NCBI GenBank assembly: GCA_964418485.1
Contig: CAYQMH010000012.1
Location: 1 to 45,611 of the forward strand
Source of the DNA: JAFGHJ01 sp964418485
Lineage (GTDB): Bacteria; Hydrothermota; UBA3072
Length of the DNA stretch: 45,611 nt
Reading direction: 5' to 3'
The translations under genes were made by a program, and so were the position numbers. The notes below the pieces were generated by a model that did not search any database, was not told the origin of the DNA, and saw nothing but the letters and a program-made list of their open reading frames with translations. The stretch's first letter is position 1; each line of letters opens with the position of its first letter. Of the stretch, positions 42,209-45,611 are shown piece after piece.

Positions 42209-42844
42209 TCAAATATTCAGGTCTTCGTATAAGATTTTGTGATCTTTAGGAATAGACTTATACATCATATTCCCAAGCTTTCTTATTTCCCAGAGGGCCG
42301 CTTTACTGGTTCTTAGTTTCAGAAAATTTCTGAAACTGCGGACGTTGAGGGTCATAACCAGTTCCGTTTTAAAGGATTCCGGAAGAAGATATTTGATGAG
42401 ATCATTAGAAAGCTTATATTTTGATAAAAATAAAAGTATATGTTTTAGGTTTTGAGCGGTTGTTTCATAGAATTTTTTTAAGACCGCATCGGGAAGTTCA
42501 GGCACTACGCAGTATCTTTTTACTATTTTTTTATATCCGGTGGGGCTGTTTGCCTTTTCTATATCTTTATCTTTTGTGAGGTCTTTTAAGGTGTATCTTG
42601 TCGAGCGTACCGTATAGCTTGCCATTCTGTGGCGTACAAGCTCCTGTAGAAGAGCACGGGAAACTCCTTCTATCTTGAAGGTATAACTGCAATGCTCGAA
42701 GATTGAAGTATGTTTCCATTTTATTAAATTTCGGATTAGTTTTTTGTCTTTCGGGCCCATGTTGTCAGATTCTGAACCATGCGAGGTTCGTGCTGCTGTG
42801 ATGCATTTTTTTATTGAATCGTAATCTATTAATGTAACTTTCAT
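42209..42844 (-). CDS. thyX: flavin-dependent thymidylate synthase ThyX
   Basis: Methylates dUMP to dTMP using FAD, NADPH and methylenetetrahydrofolate. The signature RHR-x7-S-x-R is present as RHRMASYTVRSTR; the commonly conserved Asn is Thr here. ATG at 42844 is chosen (211 residues, MKVTLIDYDS). A TTG 87 bases upstream would add a tail encoded by the intergenic word repeat and has no support. The -10 TATATT ends 7 nt before this ATG, which both fixes the start and suggests a leaderless mRNA. No thyA is seen; tmk is at 3536-4186. Confidence 0.9.
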   Translation of the reverse strand: MKVTLIDYDSIKKCITAARTSHGSESDNMGPKDKKLIRNLIKWKHTSIFEHCSYTFKIEGVSRALLQELVRHRMASYTVRSTRYTLKDLTKDKDIEKANSPTGYKKIVKRYCVVPELPDAVLKKFYETTAQNLKHILLFLSKYKLSNDLIKYLLPESFKTELVMTLNVRSFRNFLKLRTSKAALWEIRKLGNMMYKSIPKDHKILYEDLNI

Positions 42845-42851
42845 TGTTTTA

Positions 42852-42879
42852 AATATATGGGGAATTTGGATAAATTCAA
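42852..42879 (-). promoter_or_regulatory. thyX promoter TTGAAT-N16-TATATT, leaderless
   Basis: TTGAAT (complement of 42874-42879) and TATATT (complement of 42852-42857) are 16 bp apart. Only 7 nt separate the -10 from the ATG at 42844. Confidence 0.6.
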
Positions 42880-42892
42880 GTAGCCGCGGAGG

Positions 42893-43045
42893 TCCGAAGA
42901 GAATAAGACGCAGATGAACGCAGATTTTCAAGATTTATTTTTGTTGTTTAAAACTCTTCCCATACCCATTTTTCAGATGTAATTATTTTAGTATCTTTAT
43001 TTTAAATATCCAACGACCTGACGAACCAACGAGTCAACTAGATAC
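42893..43045. repeat. word repeats upstream of thyX
   Basis: On the (-) strand, 'atctgcgttcatctgcgtct' words lie next to the exact 12-mer GTTTTAAACAAC (complement of 42943-42954). A 'ccaacgacctgacgaaccaa' word follows on the (+) strand at about 43011-43030. Confidence 0.55.
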
Positions 43046-43052
43046 AAAGACA

Positions 43053-43080
43053 TTGACAAGGGTCTTTAGTATGATATTCT
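43053..43080 (+). promoter_or_regulatory. promoter TTGACA-N16-TATTCT with extended -10
   Basis: TTGACA (43053-43058), a 16-bp spacer and TATTCT (43075-43080) preceded by TGA, an extended -10. Transcription would start about 14 nt before the ATG at 43101. Confidence 0.65.
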
Positions 43081-43100
43081 ACTAATAAGGTTTTTAGAAT

Positions 43101-43661
43101 ATGGTGAAACTAGAAACGGAACGGTTAATAATGAGAGATAATATAGAAGAAGACCTGGAAGAGTTACATAGTCTAATGTCCGATAGCGAGGTGAATAAAT
43201 ACGATTCGGATTTTAACTCTGATTCTTTTGATAGTACAAGAAAAATATTTAAAGATAGTATAGAGGAAGCAGGGAAAAGAGATAGAAGAAAATTTTGGTT
43301 TGCAATTGTAGAGAAAGATTCAGCCGAGTATGTTGGGCAAATTGGTATTACTATAGTTTCGGATCAAATAAAAAATGGGGTAGGTCAGATGGCGTATTTC
43401 ATTCAGAAAGAATACTGGGGAAGAGGATATACTACTGAGGCTGCAAAAAAAATAATAGATTTTGCTTTTGAAGATATTGGATTGCATAAGATTATTACCG
43501 GTTGCCTTACGGAGAATGTAGCGTCTGAAAAAGTTATGAAAAAGTGTAATATGGTAAAGGAAGCGGAGTTGGTAAAACACGTGTGGCATGAAAATGAATG
43601 GAAAGACAGAGTTGAGTATAGGTTATTAAGAGAGGAATGGGAGAGAATGAATGGATTATAA
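43101..43661 (+). CDS. GNAT-family N-acetyltransferase (RimJ/RimL-like)
   Basis: Acetyl-CoA-dependent acetyltransferase of 186 residues. It begins with the RimJ/RimL-type ETERLIMRDNIEEDLEEL (about 4-21). It carries the acetyl-CoA loop in YWGRGYTTEAAKKIIDFAF (about 108-126) and the following HKIITGCLTENVASEKVMKKCN segment (about 132-153). Substrate unknown: a ribosomal protein N-terminus, an antibiotic or a small amine are all possible. The stop overlaps the methyltransferase start by 11 bases. Confidence 0.88.
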   Translation: MVKLETERLIMRDNIEEDLEELHSLMSDSEVNKYDSDFNSDSFDSTRKIFKDSIEEAGKRDRRKFWFAIVEKDSAEYVGQIGITIVSDQIKNGVGQMAYFIQKEYWGRGYTTEAAKKIIDFAFEDIGLHKIITGCLTENVASEKVMKKCNMVKEAELVKHVWHENEWKDRVEYRLLREEWERMNGL

Positions 43662-44385
43662 CATCGATTATAATCACATTTCAGCCGATTATTCAATATA
43701 TAGAAACGCAAGCTCTACTGTAATAAATCATATCTTAGAGAAGATAAAAAGTAAAAATATAAAAAAAATATTGGAAATTGGGTGTGGTACTGCTGATTAT
43801 TTATATGCTTTGACTCAGCAATTAAAGTGTGATTCTTGTGGTTTTGATAATTCCGGGAGTATGATAGATGAAGCAAATAAAAAGAATCCGGGTTTAAATT
43901 TAAGTGTTAATGATCTACATAGCGTCTTTGATTATAATGATGATTTCTTCGATTTAGTATATTCAATCGATGTAATTCACTATGTTAAAGACTTAAATCA
44001 TTATTTCAAAGAAATAAAGCGTGTTTTGGATAAAAATGGTCTTGTATTAACGATAACCGATTCAGAAGAAGATTTAGAAAACAGAACAATAACAAAGTAC
44101 TTCCCCGAATCATTGGAAATTGAAAAGAGCAGATATCCCGGTGTTTATAAAATAGTAGAAAATATGAAAAGTAATGATTTTAAAGGAATCGAAATAACCC
44201 ATTCGGAAAGAGAATGCAAAATGAACGATAAAGTTTTTCAAAAGTTTAAAAATAAGGCTTTTTCTTCAATACGTCTTATAAGTGACAAAAGCTTTGAAGA
44301 TGGAATCAAGAAAATAGAAAAAGATATGGAAAACAATAAATGCTTTGTTAAGGAGTTATATACCTATATTTGGGGTGTTAAATAG
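43651..44385 (+). CDS. SAM-dependent methyltransferase, class I
   Basis: A 244-residue Rossmann methyltransferase. The SAM loop is ILEIGCGTADYLYAL (about 40-54), the acidic ribose contact lies in CGFDNSGSMIDEA (about 62-74) and the motif-4-like strand is DLVYSIDVIHYV (about 101-112). The C-terminal third is Lys-rich and not diagnostic. It overlaps the GNAT gene, so the pair is probably cotranslated and may modify one target in sequence. Substrate unknown. Confidence 0.86.
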   Translation: MDYNIDYNHISADYSIYRNASSTVINHILEKIKSKNIKKILEIGCGTADYLYALTQQLKCDSCGFDNSGSMIDEANKKNPGLNLSVNDLHSVFDYNDDFFDLVYSIDVIHYVKDLNHYFKEIKRVLDKNGLVLTITDSEEDLENRTITKYFPESLEIEKSRYPGVYKIVENMKSNDFKGIEITHSERECKMNDKVFQKFKNKAFSSIRLISDKSFEDGIKKIEKDMENNKCFVKELYTYIWGVK

Positions 44386-44900
44386 AGACATCGTAGATAG
44401 TAGTGAGCAGTTAGTAGTAAAAATAGAAATAAAAACTTTGTGTTCTTTGTCTTAATTAAGGGTTCAGGGTTTTGAGGATTCAAGGGTTCAAGTAAAAAAC
44501 AGATTAAAATAAAACACAAATAAAAAATTCTTTTAGATCCGTATTAATCCGTGTCCAATTACGGGCTGTGGGTTGGGTTTTAAACAACAAAAAATCTCAG
44601 TGTTCTTTTTTGAAACACGAGTTCAAAATGGGTGGTGGGATTTCGTGTATTTTGTGTGTTTAGTGTGTATTTTGTGTGTTTAGTGGTTAAATAACTTGTT
44701 CTTTTGTGCCTTAGTGCCTTTGCGGCATATTCCACTTTTTTCTTGCGCCCTGCGAACCTATTTCTTATTTTGCAAAAGTCCTAACAATTAAGGCTTTGAT
44801 TATCAATGTTTTAATTCTTGGAACGATTCTTGTAGATTAGATTAATAGCTCTTTAAAAATTTAGTAGGACGCATGTGTAAGGTGGTTACCCAGATAATAT
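44386..44900. repeat. long word-repeat array, no gene
   Basis: About 515 bp without coding potential. In order: 'actttgtgttctttgtctta' (about 44434-44453), 'gggttcagggttttgaggat' (44460-44479), 'gatccgtattaatccgtgtc' (44536-44555), GGGTTGGG plus GTTTTAAACAAC (44570-44588), 'aaaatctcagtgttcttttt' (44591-44610), GGGTGGTGGG (44630-44639), two near-identical 'attttgtgtgtttagtg' copies (44650-44666 and 44668-44685), and 'ttttgtgccttagtgccttt' (44702-44721). Confidence 0.65.
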
Positions 44901-44939
44901 TTGCTCTCTCTAATTAAGTTAGTTTTAGAGGAGGTCGCA

Positions 44940-45242
44940 ATGTCAAGAATAAGTAATGAAGATAATATAGCTGATGCCTCATTTGAGTTAAAGGGGAGTA
45001 TCGGAAAAAAATTTTCGATCAATATAGATGGATTGTTGTTGGAAGGAGATCTTGTTTATGATTACTCGTATAATATTCATCTTTTGATAACCGTTCCTGA
45101 TACAATTTGCGGAGGAGATAAATCCTTTTACAGAATTTTAAGCCTTTGTAAGAATAACTCTGCGAATTTAAACATGAATTCCTGCTTCTTTGTACCTTTT
45201 TATGTTGAGCATTCTGATACGTCAGTTTTTTCTTTATATTAG
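44940..45242 (+). CDS. hypothetical protein, 100 residues
   Basis: A small soluble protein I do not recognise. The start at 44940 is set by AGAGGAGG (44927-44934) at 5 nt spacing; an earlier start at 44901 lacks a ribosome site. The sequence has a beta-rich pattern (KKFSINIDGLLLEGDLVYDY, IHLLITVPDTI) and two cysteines late on (LCKNN, NSCFF). No signal peptide or membrane span. It is surrounded by word repeats on both sides and followed by a long hairpin. No operon partner. Confidence 0.6.
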   Translation: MSRISNEDNIADASFELKGSIGKKFSINIDGLLLEGDLVYDYSYNIHLLITVPDTICGGDKSFYRILSLCKNNSANLNMNSCFFVPFYVEHSDTSVFSLY

Positions 45243-45246
45243 TTAA

Positions 45247-45288
45247 ATTCTAAGTTCAGTGAGGGTTTTCTCTCTCTGGACTTAGAAT
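45247..45288 (+). other. long hairpin after the 100-residue gene
   Basis: ATTCTAAGT pairs with ACTTAGAAT; the stem continues through CAG/CTG and GAG/CTC with one mismatch and wobble pairs to a short loop. It begins 4 nt after the stop codon. No T tract follows, so it may be a 3'-end stabiliser or a rho-independent-like terminator of unusual form. Confidence 0.55.
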
Positions 45289-45369
45289 TCTCTGGAAATA
45301 CCCTTCTTTAAAAATATGTAAAATATCGAAAATTAAAAAGAAAAATGACAAAATTAGGTCTTTGGTCTT

Positions 45370-45522
45370 GGTTTTTAGGTTTTAATAATATTTGTGTAAT
45401 TCGTGTGATTTGTTGTTACTCTTAGTTTTGTGGGGGGTGGGGGTTTTAGACAAACAAAATATAATTTTTTGTTGTTTTTCTATGTTCTCTGTGTGTCTTT
45501 TTATTCTCTGTGGTCTCTGTGG
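45370..45522. repeat. composite word-repeat module, direct copy
   Basis: ATTTGTGTAATTCGTGTGAT (45390-45409) is followed by the G-rich core GTGGGGGGTGGGGG (45430-45443) and then TCTCTGTGTGTC and TCTCTGTGGTCTCTGTGG words (45485-45522). Same order as the inverted copy at 16590-16720. Confidence 0.65.
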
Positions 45523-45611
45523 TTAATCCTGCGCTTTTTCCAGGCAGACTGCATGATAAAGAGAAGCGAAAGCGATATAAAGCCACATTATAGATATAAA
45601 TACACCAACAA
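45523..45611 (-). CDS. 3' end of a membrane-protein gene (partial)
   Basis: A (-) strand frame enters from beyond the window and ends at the TAA complementary to 45523-45525. The visible 28 residues (VGVFISIMWLYIAF, then ASLYHAVCLEKAQD) look like a last transmembrane span with a short cytoplasmic tail. The stop abuts the word-repeat array, as purF and both glnB stops do. Family unknown; the call rests on composition and context only. Confidence 0.4.
   Translation of the reverse strand, partial: VGVFISIMWLYIAFASLYHAVCLEKAQD

Noticed and set aside
42845..42931. An N-terminal extension of 29 codons on thyX starting at TTG
   Set aside because: The extension is encoded by the 'atctgcgttcatctgcgtct' word repeat and the -10/-35 region, and has no ribosome site; ATG at 42844 gives a normal ThyX.
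44386..44900. A CRISPR array
   Set aside because: Units differ in length and sequence, spacing is irregular and no cas gene is near.
1..45611. A consistent orientation of the word repeats relative to the preceding gene
   Set aside because: CTCTGTG-type words read toward the stop codon for purF and both glnB genes, but the arrays after the methyltransferase and after the second beta-barrel gene have the opposite relation.

Overview
The window is an AT-rich bacterial chromosome segment with housekeeping and nitrogen-metabolism genes. There is no phage, plasmid, IS or CRISPR signal, and I saw no tRNA or rRNA. Two small signal-peptide beta-barrel proteins, a MreBCD/PBP2 rod system, an S41 processing protease and a WecA/MraY-type transferase point to a diderm (Gram-negative) bacterium. 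The mixture of an inositol-1-phosphate synthase with a CDP-alcohol phosphotransferase, an archaeal-type asparagine synthetase, ThyX and an FMN-type GltB homologue suits a deep-branching or candidate phylum. I cannot name the phylum from sequence alone.

Layout. 230-8813 (+) is a tight gene run: a DUF4388-like protein, rsmI, a PI-phosphate-synthase-like enzyme, inositol-1-phosphate synthase, tmk, ctp-type protease, rimO and recJ. 9067-11369 (+) holds a polyprenyl-phosphate sugar-1-phosphate transferase, a decayed FAD-oxidoreductase fragment and a GT4 glycosyltransferase. 11502-15801 (+) is mreB-mreC-mreD-mrdA. 15976-17362 (-) carries two beta-barrel genes with their own promoters and terminators. 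A yfiH/pgeF gene follows (+). 18411-32731 (-) is a nitrogen block. It reads, in transcription order, gltB2 (FMN-type) - glnB2 - small Cys protein, then asparagine synthetase - amt - glnB1 - glnA - gltB - gltD - purF. Next come a MarC-like pseudogene tail, a glycoside hydrolase/GT4/PIG-L operon (-) and a sodium/solute symporter (-). The remainder is tldD-tldE-purine permease (+), thyX (-), a GNAT/methyltransferase pair (+), an unknown 100-aa protein (+) and the 3' end of a membrane-protein gene (-).

The nitrogen block forms a logical path. Ammonium enters by Amt, is fixed into glutamine (GlnA), glutamate (GltBD) and asparagine (AsnA-like enzyme), is monitored by two PII paralogues, and is spent by PurF. 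The two promoters that drive it share one architecture: TTGACA-N16-TATATT, an upstream AT-rich palindrome near -85 to -90, and an operator-like inverted repeat at about +11 to +45.

The least explained feature is in the gaps. Almost every intergenic space is filled with degenerate, word-like repeats (forms of CTCTGTGTTCTCTGTGG, ATTTGTGTTATTCGTGTG, CTTCGTGTCTTAGTGGC and others), sometimes joined into composite modules with a G-rich core. Promoters have a strikingly constant 16-bp spacer, and two genes (thyX and yfiH) look leaderless.
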